A stretch of DNA of 64,000 bases from Pedobacter faecalis (GCF_030182585.1 NZ_JARXOW010000001.1:2790001-2854000); one strand, 5' to 3'; positions 51,709-59,841 are shown, counted from the stretch's first letter. Notes: a model not told the origin generated them from the letters alone. Program-made: numbers and translations.

Positions 51709-52431
51709 CTATTTAAGCCTGCTCCAGATTTCGTAGATCTTTGCGCCTTTGCTGCTCAGGCCGCTGTGATGCCATTTGCCGTTCTCCAGTTTGCCATCGA
51801 AGCTCAGAGCGGCGCCAACGCGCGAGTTATCGCGAGAAAAGAACTCTATATTTTCCGTATATTTCCCATCCTTAAAGGTATAAGAACCGCCTCCGGTTCC
51901 CGAAAACTCCTTCTTGCCCGGGTCCATGGCCACCCACTGGAATTTTGTTCCCGTAAGCATTTTGTAAGTCTGCCGCGTACCAGTCTGATGTATTTCGGCA
52001 ACTTTACCGTCATCGCCCATGCGACCGGTAATGCGCCAAACGCCAGCCAGCGGAGCATCGCCTTTATCGACCCGACGGAAAGATGCCTCATTGCCCTGTA
52101 CCTGTGCCGTAAGCACGTCGCCCGAGATGCTGAAAGGTACCTCCATCACAGAACCCACACCGCTGTTATCGGCAGAGTTGTACATCATTTTGGCCTTCAT
52201 CACATTTCCGCTGATCTCGTAAGATCCGCCCTGACTCGCCACAAACTCGTTGCCGCGGTGTACTGTATGAAAATACATGCCGTCCTGGATAAACAAATGA
52301 TGCTGGTTTTCGCCGTCTTTAAGTTGCCATGCGCCCGTTATCGCATTGTTCTGCGCCTGCGCGTTCATTATCATGCCCGTTAATACCAGCAGTAATCCAA
52401 GAAAGGTGCTGCGTTTTACAAGTGCTCTCAT
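51709..52431 (-). CDS. Exported protein with two lipocalin-like repeats
   Basis: 240 residues with a signal peptide ending about AQAQN. The mature protein contains two similar parts: residues of about 31-125 (ITGAWQLKDGENQHHLFI, then GGSYEISGNVMKAKMMY) and about 130-237 (LAGVWRITGRMGDDG, then GGSYTFKDGKYTENIEFF). Each looks like a small lipocalin/DUF4488-type barrel, and the two share the G-A/V-W and GGSY motifs. Such proteins may bind small hydrophobic ligands. No enzyme motif is visible. It stands alone. Confidence 0.75.
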   Translation of the reverse strand: MRALVKRSTFLGLLLVLTGMIMNAQAQNNAITGAWQLKDGENQHHLFIQDGMYFHTVHRGNEFVASQGGSYEISGNVMKAKMMYNSADNSGVGSVMEVPFSISGDVLTAQVQGNEASFRRVDKGDAPLAGVWRITGRMGDDGKVAEIHQTGTRQTYKMLTGTKFQWVAMDPGKKEFSGTGGGSYTFKDGKYTENIEFFSRDNSRVGAALSFDGKLENGKWHHSGLSSKGAKIYEIWSRLK

Positions 52432-52491
52432 AGGTTTATATTTTAGTGGTTCATATGTAAACTTACACTAAAGTACGCAATTTGCTGAAAA

Positions 52492-53691
52492 CTAGCCAGC
52501 TGATTGCAAACCGCGGATCTCAACAACCTCGTTCACATCGGCCTCATAGTCGACCCCCGGTACCTCAAAGCCAAACAGCTTAAAGAAGTCATTGCTGTAG
52601 CCTTTCAGGTCACCAATTTCCGGAAGGTTCTCGGTTGTCGCCTTTTCCCACAGCGCCGCAACCTCCTGTTGCACATCTTCACGCATCTCCCAGTCGTCTA
52701 TACGGATACGTCCGGCCTCATCGGTTTGGAGTGGTTTGCCCGAATACAGGTGGTCGTGGAACAAACGGTTGATCTGCTCAATACAGCCCTCGTGCAGCCC
52801 TTTTTCTTTCATCACCTTATACAGCAGTGAAATATACAATGGAATCACTGGAATTGCCGAACTTGCCTGGGTCACCAAAGCCTTGTTTACCGACACATAA
52901 GCTTTTCCGTTTACATCTTTCAGGTCATCTGAAATGGTGAAAGCTGTTTTTTCCAGATGGTCTTTAGCGCGACCAATCGTTCCTTTGCGGTATACAGGTT
53001 CGGTAAGTTCCGGACCAATGTAAGAATAGGCTACAGTGTTAACACCCTCTGCCAGCACGCCAGCTTCTTTCAGGGCATCCATCCACATTTTCCAGTCCTC
53101 ACCGCCCATTACGGCCACTGTATTTTCAATATCCTGCTCATTGGCCGGAGTAATCTCAACTTCCGATACCACACCGGTGTGGAAGTCTACCGTTTTATTT
53201 CTGAAAGTCTGTCCGATCGGTTTCAGTGCAGAGTTAAACACCTCGCCCGTTACCGGATGCGTACGCCTGGGCGATGCCAGACTGTATATCACCAGGTCTA
53301 CCTGGCCCAGGTCGGCCTTAATAAGCGCTATCGTTTGCTGCTTGATCTCATTAGAGAATGCATCACCATTAATGCTTTTGGCATACAAACCGGCCTCTTC
53401 GGCAAAAGTTTCGAACGCTGCGGTATTGTACCAGCCAGCAGAAGCCGGCTTGCCTGGTGCTGCAGGCTTTTCGAAATAAACACCAATAGTGGCAGCCCCC
53501 GCGCCAAAAGCACTGGTAATCCTGGATGCCAGTCCGAACCCGGTCGACGCACCGATAACCAGCACCTTCTTTGGTCCCTCTACCGGGCCGGCGGCCTTTA
53601 CATAATTGATCTGGTCAAGTACATTCTGCTTGCTACCTTCCGGATGCGCCGTGAGGCAAATAAATCCACGTGTTCTGGGTGCGATAATCAT
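52492..53691 (-). CDS. fabV: Enoyl-ACP/trans-2-enoyl-CoA reductase FabV
   Basis: 399 residues. It reduces enoyl thioesters with NADH in fatty acid synthesis. The nucleotide-binding VLVIGASTGFGLASR is at residues about 43-57. The catalytic pair is Tyr234 and Lys243 (YRKGTIGRAK, the Y-x8-K spacing of the FabV family). FabV-type reductases are intrinsically tolerant to triclosan; this is family knowledge, not tested here. A -7 element lies upstream. Confidence 0.96.
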   Translation of the reverse strand: MIIAPRTRGFICLTAHPEGSKQNVLDQINYVKAAGPVEGPKKVLVIGASTGFGLASRITSAFGAGAATIGVYFEKPAAPGKPASAGWYNTAAFETFAEEAGLYAKSINGDAFSNEIKQQTIALIKADLGQVDLVIYSLASPRRTHPVTGEVFNSALKPIGQTFRNKTVDFHTGVVSEVEITPANEQDIENTVAVMGGEDWKMWMDALKEAGVLAEGVNTVAYSYIGPELTEPVYRKGTIGRAKDHLEKTAFTISDDLKDVNGKAYVSVNKALVTQASSAIPVIPLYISLLYKVMKEKGLHEGCIEQINRLFHDHLYSGKPLQTDEAGRIRIDDWEMREDVQQEVAALWEKATTENLPEIGDLKGYSNDFFKLFGFEVPGVDYEADVNEVVEIRGLQSAG

Positions 53692-53904
53692 ATCTTATAT
53701 CCTTAAGTCTAAAAATCCAATGTTAATTCAGACAAAGCTAAAACTTTTGTCTAATGAAAAAATGTTTAAGTGCAGCAATTGTTGACCCGACCTTGGCGCC
53801 GATGTAAAACTCGCACTGCACAAGCGGCACTTAAGGTCGGTAAGTGCATCCCCTATGGTACAGTAAATAACATTGATTCCCTATTGATATTATACAGCTA
53901 TAAA
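53692..53904. other. Intergenic region before the 11-bp repeats
   Basis: Contains the fabV -7 element TAGCTTTG on the minus strand (53740-53733), 42 bases before the fabV start codon. I see no open frame of substance, and no further hairpin with a T tract. The rest up to 54088 holds the repeats at 53905-53985 and the tRNA terminator at 54055-54085. Confidence 0.5.
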
Positions 53905-53985
53905 ACTGCTTTTACACTGGTTTAAGCAGACTAATACCAGTCTAATAGCAGTGTAATACCAGTCTAAAAGCAGTCTAATTTACTT
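53905..53985. repeat. 11-bp tandem repeat with inverted arm
   Basis: From 53931 five 11-base units follow each other: CTAATACCAGT, CTAATAGCAGT, GTAATACCAGT, CTAAAAGCAGT and a diverged CTAATTTACTT. Upstream, ACTGCTTTTACACTGG (53905-53920) is the reverse complement of CCAGTCTAAAAGCAGT (53959-53974) at 15 of 16 positions. The unit length is one helical turn of DNA. The array can fold as a hairpin or bind several protein copies on one face. Confidence 0.75.
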
Positions 53986-54054
53986 ACGCAGTATTATGTC
54001 TTAGCCCTCTTTCGCTATACAAGTCCGGTCGGAAAATAACCGTATTTTAAATGG

Positions 54055-54085
54055 AAAAACCTCCCGCTTTTGGCAGAAGGTTTTT
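54055..54085 (-). terminator. Terminator after tRNA-Val(GAC)
   Basis: AAAAACCTCCCGC (54055-54067) and GCAGAAGGTTTTT (54073-54085) pair at 11 of 13 positions. On the minus strand it ends in a T run, just downstream of the tRNA 3' end. Confidence 0.65.
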
Positions 54086-54088
54086 ATG

Positions 54089-54163
54089 TGGGAATTACTG
54101 GGTTCGAACCAGTGACCCCTACCTTGTCGAGGTAGTGCTCTAAACCAGCTGAGCTAAACTCCC
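54089..54163 (-). tRNA. tRNA-Val (GAC)
   Basis: On the minus strand the sequence folds as a complete cloverleaf. The acceptor GGGAGTT pairs with AATTCCC, the D arm is GCTC...GAGC, the anticodon stem CTACC/GGTAG carries the loop TCGACAA, and the T arm contains GGTTCGAACC. The anticodon GAC reads valine codons. Base 33, which is U in nearly all tRNAs, is C here. The 3' CCA is not encoded. Confidence 0.93.
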
Positions 54164-54386
54164 GTGAGATGGTAGGCAAACTTACGTAATCCCGGGAAGT
54201 TTCGCAATACGGTTCATGTGATTAGGCGGCTGCTCCCGTATGCTTTGCTCATTATACTTCTGGCTACCGCGTATTTGTCTGATAATTATCGTATTTATCA
54301 GCTAAAACTTATCCTGTGTTCGATGGTTAAATGATTAGGTGCGCTCAAAAAGGGCGTAAGGGTTTAACCAATTAAATGAGAACAAG

Positions 54387-54560
54387 ATGAGCAATAATGA
54401 ACAAGATCAGGACAATCCTAAAAGCATGGAGCAGTCTGTAACAGAAAGCGAAGACAATGCTGATATGGGTCAGCAGGAAAGCAATTTGCTGGACGATACC
54501 GAAGGAGGAGGCACTCAGGTAAGTAACGAAGGTGTTGGAGAAACAGAATCAGAAGACTAA
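54387..54560 (+). CDS. Small very acidic protein, unknown
   Basis: 57 residues (MSNNEQDQDNPKSMEQSVTE), rich in Glu, Asp, Gln and Asn, with no hydrophobic core and so probably disordered. An earlier ATG at 54376 stops after four codons. It is followed after 6 bases by a basic small frame. The bias toward acidic and amide residues in a consistent frame supports coding, but no homologue is recognised. Confidence 0.5.
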   Translation: MSNNEQDQDNPKSMEQSVTESEDNADMGQQESNLLDDTEGGGTQVSNEGVGETESED

Positions 54561-54566
54561 AAATTA

Positions 54567-54758
54567 ATGGTGATGAAAAAGCATGAGAAGGGCGCAGCGG
54601 ATAAGTCTGCACAAAGCGCAAAGGAGAAAATTTCAGCAGTGTCAAAAGATGGCGTGACTGGCAGATCTGCCGGTTCGTTTAATCTGAACCAGGATGGCGG
54701 GCAAAGCAAACGGCCCATAAGCCTTCGGCAGCAACGACCCAGGCGCGGGCTGCTGTGA
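54567..54758 (+). CDS. Small basic protein, unknown
   Basis: 63 residues (MVMKKHEKGAADKSAQSAKE), Lys/Ser/Ala-rich at first and Arg/Gln-rich at the end. It is low in hydrophobic residues and probably disordered. It lies 6 bases after the acidic frame and ends just before a convergent gene. Coding is plausible from position but unproven. Confidence 0.4.
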   Translation: MVMKKHEKGAADKSAQSAKEKISAVSKDGVTGRSAGSFNLNQDGGQSKRPISLRQQRPRRGLL

Positions 54759-54773
54759 TATTTTAGTTACAGC

Positions 54774-55493
54774 TCATCGTATTCTTATTGGCGGCACTTC
54801 AGTCAGAAGCTTTTTCACCTCTTCCTGCCTGGCTGGCAAAATGGAGATAATAATCACCCCGTACTTGCCAGACTCGCCATATGCTTTGATCGCTTCTTCG
54901 TCCTTAAGCACGTTAATGGCCGAAATAGCCTCTTGCGGGATTCGAGACAGTGGCCTGATATCGCCAACTGGTTCAATTTTGGTTTTTACCTCGCCTACCT
55001 GAAGGATATATAGCGGCTGGTTCCGGTAATGTGCGAGCGGGTCGCGCTTTGCCCCAAAGGGGTCTTTTTCGGAGTAGACGACCCGTTCCCATAGTTCGGA
55101 CGTAGCCATGTCATTAAACGAACCCGTAGAGGTCATTTTATCCAGACCGTCAAATTTGAGTTTGAAGGAAAAAGTCTTGCCGATCATGAAGGCCGACTCT
55201 TGGTTGACGTGCAGGATCGTTTCGGTGTATGTACTGTCTTTGATCTCGTAGGTTCCAAAGATACTCGTCGTTGTAACCTTGCTGGCAGAATCTACCTCCG
55301 TCACTATAAAGTGTGTGGGCGTGTAGGATTTGTATTTTATAAACCTGTTGTGGTTCTCGTTATTGTTTGGGTGGTTACCGTACTGAAACTTTTTGATCTT
55401 CCAGGTGCCCAGCAGAAGCTCTGCATAGCTTTGGCTGTAGGCGCTTACAGCGCTTAGCGCTATAAGGGTGAGGGTTAATATTGATTTGGTCAT
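54774..55493 (-). CDS. Exported protein: lipocalin-like domain plus TonB-plug-like tail
   Basis: 239 residues with a signal peptide (MTKSILTLTLIALSAVSAYS). The first part (about 22-135) looks like a DUF4488-type lipocalin fold starting ELLLGTWKIKKF. The C-terminal 85 residues resemble the plug segment of SusC-type receptors (ISAINVLKDEEAIKAYGESG, then KYGVIIIS), which in receptors lies in the barrel channel. No barrel follows. The combination suggests an accessory protein in TonB-related signalling, by analogy only. Confidence 0.65.
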   Translation of the reverse strand: MTKSILTLTLIALSAVSAYSQSYAELLLGTWKIKKFQYGNHPNNNENHNRFIKYKSYTPTHFIVTEVDSASKVTTTSIFGTYEIKDSTYTETILHVNQESAFMIGKTFSFKLKFDGLDKMTSTGSFNDMATSELWERVVYSEKDPFGAKRDPLAHYRNQPLYILQVGEVKTKIEPVGDIRPLSRIPQEAISAINVLKDEEAIKAYGESGKYGVIIISILPARQEEVKKLLTEVPPIRIR

Positions 55494-55577
55494 GATGAGA
55501 ATGGTTAGGAAAGTAAGATACGTAATAATTCTCGCGATACATGAAAATAAAAAAGCTTTTCAGTTATATGAAAGACT

Positions 55578-57056
55578 CTATTTTTTCTCGATTTTAACAA
55601 GTCCATACCTGGTAGTCAGATAGATATTTCCCTTGGTATCTTTGCCAATATCAGTCACAAAGGAAGAAGGGACTTGTGAATTTTTATTATTGTAAAGCTC
55701 CCAGCCGTCCTTTAAGTCGAATCTCACCAGTCCAGCTAGTGCTGTGCCAATCCACAATACATTTTCCTTTTCATCATATAACATTGGTCCAACGTCATTT
55801 ACAGGTATACCGGAATTCTCGATCGTAAGCTGTTTCCAGGAGCCGTCTGGTTTAAACACAGCAATACCTTCATTTCTGATCAATCTTTTGCGGTCAGCAG
55901 GGGCATATTCGTAAAGTCCGAAGTATAAATTACCTTGACTGTCTTCTTCCAGGGCTGTTATACACTTATCCTTCAGCACAGTACTGCCGGCGTTAAAATC
56001 TGTTGCAGTGCCGTCCAGATCAATCATCACAGAACCGCTAAAAGTTCCAATCCAGATACGACCCTTCTTATCCTTTTTAGCATAATTTACCCGGTCAGAA
56101 GGCAGCGCTTTTATATTGGCCTTGTTAATTACAGACCAGACTCCATTTTTATTAATCACCAACCCCTGGTCTGAAGTGAAATAGACTTCTCCCGACGCCG
56201 CATTATTGACGATGCTATAGCCCCTTTTAATGCCTGTTTTGAGAGAGTCGTAAAGTACCCAGTCCTTATTATTATAACTATATAAACCGGACTCAGTATA
56301 AAACCATTTGACATTTGAATTATCTGTTGCCATTCCTTTCACATAATAATACTTGGCAGGTAGTAAAACGCCTCTGTCAACCTTCTGCACTTTCCCGTTT
56401 TGTACGCAATACAAATCATTGGTTGTATCATAGAAAACGATATCCTCGTGATCAATCGTCAAATGGTCGCTAAGGTTACCCTTCATGATGGAATTCTTGG
56501 AATTCCAGACGGTCATTTTATAAGACGCCAGGTGCGCATTATCATATTTATAATGCTTATTTTGGATATCCGGATCCACAGGCCGGTCAAACAAGGCAGT
56601 TGCGAACTCTTCTGTTACCCGCTGTATTCGGCCAGAGAGCTTCCCGTTTAAAACATCTATTGCTACATTTACAGAAACCCTACCTTCAATTTTCCCATTT
56701 GTAGAGGCAGGCGACCAGCCTGTAAAGTCATTTAGGGCCATTACAACTTTTTCCGATAGCATCCGCCCATTTACATCGGTATGGCTCAGCACACAACCCT
56801 TACCCGTCGAATCTACCAAAACCTGGAACAGAATAGACCCCCTTAGATTGTTCACATTGTTGTGTGAATTCAAATACTGGATCATTTTCGAAAACTTAAG
56901 GCTATCGGCACCAACTTTAACGTCTCCACAATCCAAACAGAATTTGGAAGTCGGGCAATTGTTCAGCTTCTTAGGGAAAATGTTTTGTGCATTGGCATAA
57001 TGCACTATACTCAGCAGCAGGAGTGTGAATAAAAATTTCTGTGTTTTGATAAACAT
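55578..57056 (-). CDS. Exported protein: TonB-C-like domain plus beta-propeller
   Basis: 492 residues with a signal peptide (MFIKTQKFLFTLLLLSIVHY). Residues of about 70-140 resemble the C-terminal domain of TonB (GSILFQVLVDSTGKGCVLSH, FTGWSPASTNGKIEGRVSV), and the rest contains repeats of two-component-regulator propeller type (KKDKGRIWIGTFSGSVMIDL, EDSQGNLYFGLYEY, YDEKENVLWIGTALAGLVRF). No kinase or HTH domain follows. Its role is unknown; it may be a periplasmic ligand-binding partner. Confidence 0.75.
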   Translation of the reverse strand: MFIKTQKFLFTLLLLSIVHYANAQNIFPKKLNNCPTSKFCLDCGDVKVGADSLKFSKMIQYLNSHNNVNNLRGSILFQVLVDSTGKGCVLSHTDVNGRMLSEKVVMALNDFTGWSPASTNGKIEGRVSVNVAIDVLNGKLSGRIQRVTEEFATALFDRPVDPDIQNKHYKYDNAHLASYKMTVWNSKNSIMKGNLSDHLTIDHEDIVFYDTTNDLYCVQNGKVQKVDRGVLLPAKYYYVKGMATDNSNVKWFYTESGLYSYNNKDWVLYDSLKTGIKRGYSIVNNAASGEVYFTSDQGLVINKNGVWSVINKANIKALPSDRVNYAKKDKKGRIWIGTFSGSVMIDLDGTATDFNAGSTVLKDKCITALEEDSQGNLYFGLYEYAPADRKRLIRNEGIAVFKPDGSWKQLTIENSGIPVNDVGPMLYDEKENVLWIGTALAGLVRFDLKDGWELYNNKNSQVPSSFVTDIGKDTKGNIYLTTRYGLVKIEKK

Positions 57057-57176
57057 GAGTAACGTAAAACTTAGGCAAGCAAGATACAGAGATATTTCAA
57101 AAAATATGTAATTGCGTCATCTTACAGTTGTGATTGTGTACAGGGTATAACAATAGTACAATTAGCACTAAATGAC

Positions 57177-57207
57177 AAAAGCCTTTCAGATAACTGAAAG
57201 GCTTTTT
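57177..57207 (-). terminator. Strong terminator of the tRNA-Val(TAC) pair
   Basis: AAAAGCCTTTCAG (57177-57189) and CTGAAAGGCTTTT (57194-57206) form a perfect 13-base stem with a 4-base loop. On the minus strand it ends in T residues, directly after the second tRNA. Confidence 0.85.
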
Positions 57208-57210
57208 GTG

Positions 57211-57285
57211 TGGGAGATACTGGGTTCGAACCAGTGACCCCCTGCTTGTAAGGCAGGTGCTCTGAACCAGCTGAGCTAATCTCCC
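57211..57285 (-). tRNA. tRNA-Val (TAC), second copy in the transcript
   Basis: Complete cloverleaf on the minus strand: acceptor GGGAGAT/ATCTCCC, D arm GCTC/GAGC, anticodon loop CTTACAA with anticodon TAC, T loop TTCGAAC. Identical to the copy at 57327-57401. The 3' CCA is not encoded. Confidence 0.96.
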
Positions 57286-57326
57286 TAGTTCTGCCATTTG
57301 TTTTAAAACAGTCGGCTCTGTTTTTG

Positions 57327-57401
57327 TGGGAGATACTGGGTTCGAACCAGTGACCCCCTGCTTGTAAGGCAGGTGCTCTGAACCAGCTGAGCTAATCTCC
57401 C
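57327..57401 (-). tRNA. tRNA-Val (TAC), first copy in the transcript
   Basis: Same sequence as the tRNA at 57211-57285, 41 bases upstream in transcription order. The two follow a single consensus promoter at 57451-57480 and precede a common terminator, so they form a two-gene tRNA operon. Confidence 0.96.
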
Positions 57402-57450
57402 TAAGGTTCTGTCGTTTTTAGCCCGACCAGGCTCCCCTGATTTGGGATTG

Positions 57451-57480
57451 CAAATATACAGCCTTAAATCATTTATGCAA
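57451..57480 (-). promoter_or_regulatory. Consensus promoter of the tRNA-Val operon
   Basis: On the minus strand TTG (57480-57478), 19 bases and TATATTTG (57458-57451) match the Bacteroidota consensus exactly. The first tRNA starts 50 bases downstream of the -7 element. Confidence 0.8.
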
Positions 57481-57496
57481 AAAAAGATCGTGCTTT

Positions 57497-58222
57497 TTAT
57501 GAGAGTACTTCTTCAAGGACGAGGTGTGAGTGGATTTCTCCGAAGGATGCGGTGTGTAACCGGTAGTAAATCAGCAATTTATCAAGCAGTATACGCCTGC
57601 TTGCATTATTTATATGAAAATCATCGAGTCTCTCAAATGGTGTCACAAATAGTGCGGTGAAAAGGTTCGCCTGCGAGAGGTCAAGGAAATTGCCGTGTCC
57701 GGGTATGCGCTGACAGAATTCGCCCTCGTGCAGGTCGAAGTAGTCGTCGCCGGCTCTTTTTTCGGTATTGGGCGCAAATCCGAGGTATTTGGAGAGTTTG
57801 ATGAGGAAGGAGAGGTGAAAGTTGACGTTGAGGTCTTCGCAGGCGTCGAGCCAGCATATGGCGTGGTACAGGTAATCGAACAGGTGCTCGTCGGCAGTTT
57901 GCTGTCTGATGCTTTTGTAAAGGACTTCGTTGAGGAACATCACCATGGTGCGTTTAACCACATCGTAGGGGATGTTGGCGAAAACGGGTGAGGGGCGGAG
58001 TTCTGAGACGCGCTGAATGCTGGTGTTGGTTTTGTGGTACACGATCATATCGGCGAGGTGGAGCGGTTGCAGCATATTCATGCTGATTTTGGCCCGGGGC
58101 TTTTTAACGCCGTTGATCATGTATGATTGTATGCCGAATTTTTCTGTAAAGATTTGCGCGACAACACTGCTTTCGCTGTATTGCGTTGTTTTGAGCACGA
58201 TGCCGCGGGTTTTATGTAGCAT
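57497..58222 (-). CDS. recO: DNA repair protein RecO
   Basis: 241 residues from the ATG at 58222 (MLHKTRGIVLKTTQYSESSV); an upstream start in the frame lies inside the neighbouring gene. RecO loads RecA together with RecR. The N-terminal OB fold is visible (VVAQIFTEKFGIQSYMINGV), followed by a helical C-terminal domain. The CxxC zinc finger of some RecO proteins is not present. Its start overlaps the upstream gene end by 11 bases. Confidence 0.93.
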   Translation of the reverse strand: MLHKTRGIVLKTTQYSESSVVAQIFTEKFGIQSYMINGVKKPRAKISMNMLQPLHLADMIVYHKTNTSIQRVSELRPSPVFANIPYDVVKRTMVMFLNEVLYKSIRQQTADEHLFDYLYHAICWLDACEDLNVNFHLSFLIKLSKYLGFAPNTEKRAGDDYFDLHEGEFCQRIPGHGNFLDLSQANLFTALFVTPFERLDDFHINNASRRILLDKLLIYYRLHTASFGEIHSHLVLEEVLS

Positions 58223-58520
58223 AGTTTTGCAGTATGACTTTCTTGTTCCTGAACACGGCAATCTGCTCACCGCTTTCGTAATGCCGGAATCTTAGTTCTT
58301 CGCCCGCCTTAAGCTGCCTTTTTACGGTGCAGTAGATGTGCAGGCATTTGATCCAGTTTTCGGCGGTAGCTCGGTCTTTCCAAATTTGGGGGTACACGAA
58401 AACATCGTTGCCTTCAAAGCGAAGCAAAGATTTTTCTGCAAGACCATGTACATTGGCAATGATCTTGGCGGTCTGCGCTGCCGTGCTGGCCTGCTGATGT
58501 ACTTTTTTCCTGGCGTACAT
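58212..58520 (-). CDS. Hypothetical protein, 102 residues
   Basis: Begins MYARKKVHQQASTAAQTAKI. A basic N-terminal helix precedes a compact beta-rich part (FEGNDVFVYPQIWKDRATAE, KAGEELRFRHYESGEQIAVF). No recognised motif and no signal peptide. It overlaps recO by 11 bases, so coupled translation is likely. It may be a small nucleic-acid-associated protein given its neighbour, but nothing in the sequence proves this. Confidence 0.65.
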   Translation of the reverse strand: MYARKKVHQQASTAAQTAKIIANVHGLAEKSLLRFEGNDVFVYPQIWKDRATAENWIKCLHIYCTVKRQLKAGEELRFRHYESGEQIAVFRNKKVILQNYAT

Positions 58521-58557
58521 GCTTTAGTATATAATTGGTGTCAGGTAAATCTGTCGG

Positions 58558-59841
58558 CTACTCAAGCAACAGCGGATCTTCCTCGTCGGTCAGGCTCAGT
58601 TGTATGCTGTCTGTCCCTGCGATACCTTCTATAGAACCCCTGATGTGCGCGGCATTAAGCAATACTTTTTCCAGCTGTTTCTCACGTGCTTTCCAAAGCC
58701 GTTCCATGGCATCGCGCTCTTTCTGTATGGAGAGTTTCATGCTCATGAAGCCTTCACGGATGGCTTTCCACTGTTCCGAAAATTCGTTGCTGGTGAGGTA
58801 GTCGTACAGCATGTGCATTTTATCGCCCCGGTTTTCCTGAGATCTTGTGGCCCCGGCAAGTTTGATGATCCCGTCGCGGAGGATATAAGACACGGCTTTC
58901 ACCTCGTCAAATGAACAGATCCACACGCCATCTTTTTCACCGAAGCAGTCCATCCCTTTGGGGTAACATTGGGTAACGATTACGGCCACGTCTACGCCCA
59001 TACTGCGCATGTCTTTCTTGAGTTTCTCGATCCAGTCGTTAGAAAAATCCTTGGTGCGTTTGCTTTCATAAATGATCTTCCCGCATTCCTGGCCAAACTG
59101 GTTGCGTACCAGGTGTACGCAGTCGGCCCCGCGCACGCCTTTACCCACCTCGGTAATGAGGTCAAAGGGAAACGAATTTCGCAGCAGTTCCTCTAAGATC
59201 AGTTCCTGGACTTCGCCCTGCAACTGCATAGAGCCCTGTTCGGCTTTGCGCTTCATCTCCTCTGCGAGTTTCTTCTGATCTTCCAGCTGCTTCTCCAACT
59301 CTTTTACCCTGAGCTGATGTTCGGTTTCCTTGATGTTGTTTTTTTCAGCCTCCTGCTTTCTGATCTGATCGGCCATTTCTGCCCGCTGTTCCTGAAGCTT
59401 GCGCTGCAGTTGAAGCTCAAGTTCTTCCTCTTTCTGCTTCATCAATTGTTCCTTTTTCAGGAAGTCGAGTTCCTTTTGCCGGGCTAGACGAAGCTTTTCT
59501 TCGTTTTCCTTGTTGGCATTGTCGAGCAGTTGCAGTTTATTTTCAAAATCGCTGCTGATGCGCTTGCGCAGGTTCTCTTCCAGCGTAGCCTGTAAAAGTT
59601 TCTTCTCCTGTTCGAGTTTTTGCTCATAGGCAAGGGCCTGCTGCCGCTGCTGTTGTTCAAAGCTGGCCTGCAATTTTTGCTGCTGCTGGAGGAATTCCTG
59701 CTGTTTTCGGGCAAATTCTTCTTCCTTCTGCTTGGTGAAGGACACCATTTTGTCCCTGAGGTCTTTCTTGTATTCTTCGGCCATAACTTCCTCAATAGGG
59801 AAGCTATGGGAACATGCTGGGCACTTTATTTCGGTTGCCAT
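58558..59841 (-). CDS. DUF2130-domain protein with long coiled coil
   Basis: 427 residues. A short zinc-ribbon-like N-terminus (EIKCPACSHSFPIEEVM) is followed by about 180 residues of Gln/Glu/Lys-rich coiled coil (about 25-205). The C-terminal DUF2130 domain (about 210-380) has GKGVRGADCVHLVRNQFG and IIYESKRTKDFSNDWIEKL, which resembles the core of PD-(D/E)xK nucleases (an acidic strand followed by ESK). A DNA-related role is inferred from this fold only. Confidence 0.85.
   Translation of the reverse strand: MATEIKCPACSHSFPIEEVMAEEYKKDLRDKMVSFTKQKEEEFARKQQEFLQQQQKLQASFEQQQRQQALAYEQKLEQEKKLLQATLEENLRKRISSDFENKLQLLDNANKENEEKLRLARQKELDFLKKEQLMKQKEEELELQLQRKLQEQRAEMADQIRKQEAEKNNIKETEHQLRVKELEKQLEDQKKLAEEMKRKAEQGSMQLQGEVQELILEELLRNSFPFDLITEVGKGVRGADCVHLVRNQFGQECGKIIYESKRTKDFSNDWIEKLKKDMRSMGVDVAVIVTQCYPKGMDCFGEKDGVWICSFDEVKAVSYILRDGIIKLAGATRSQENRGDKMHMLYDYLTSNEFSEQWKAIREGFMSMKLSIQKERDAMERLWKAREKQLEKVLLNAAHIRGSIEGIAGTDSIQLSLTDEEDPLLLE

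Noticed and set aside
52957..53706. 249-codon frame opposite fabV
   Set aside because: Antisense to a gene with clear catalytic motifs; would need to overlap the fabV promoter.
53905..53985. Tandem repeats considered as a CRISPR array
   Set aside because: Units are only 11 bases long and directly adjacent, with no spacers and no cas genes in the window.
54774..57056. The two TonB-module proteins considered as fragments of a broken SusC receptor
   Set aside because: Both have their own signal peptides, intact starts and stops, and no barrel remnant or frameshift lies between them.
57211..57401. Two identical 75-base direct repeats considered as attachment sites of an integrated element
   Set aside because: They are complete tRNA-Val genes, 41 bases apart, in one promoter-terminator unit, with no integrase or cargo between them.
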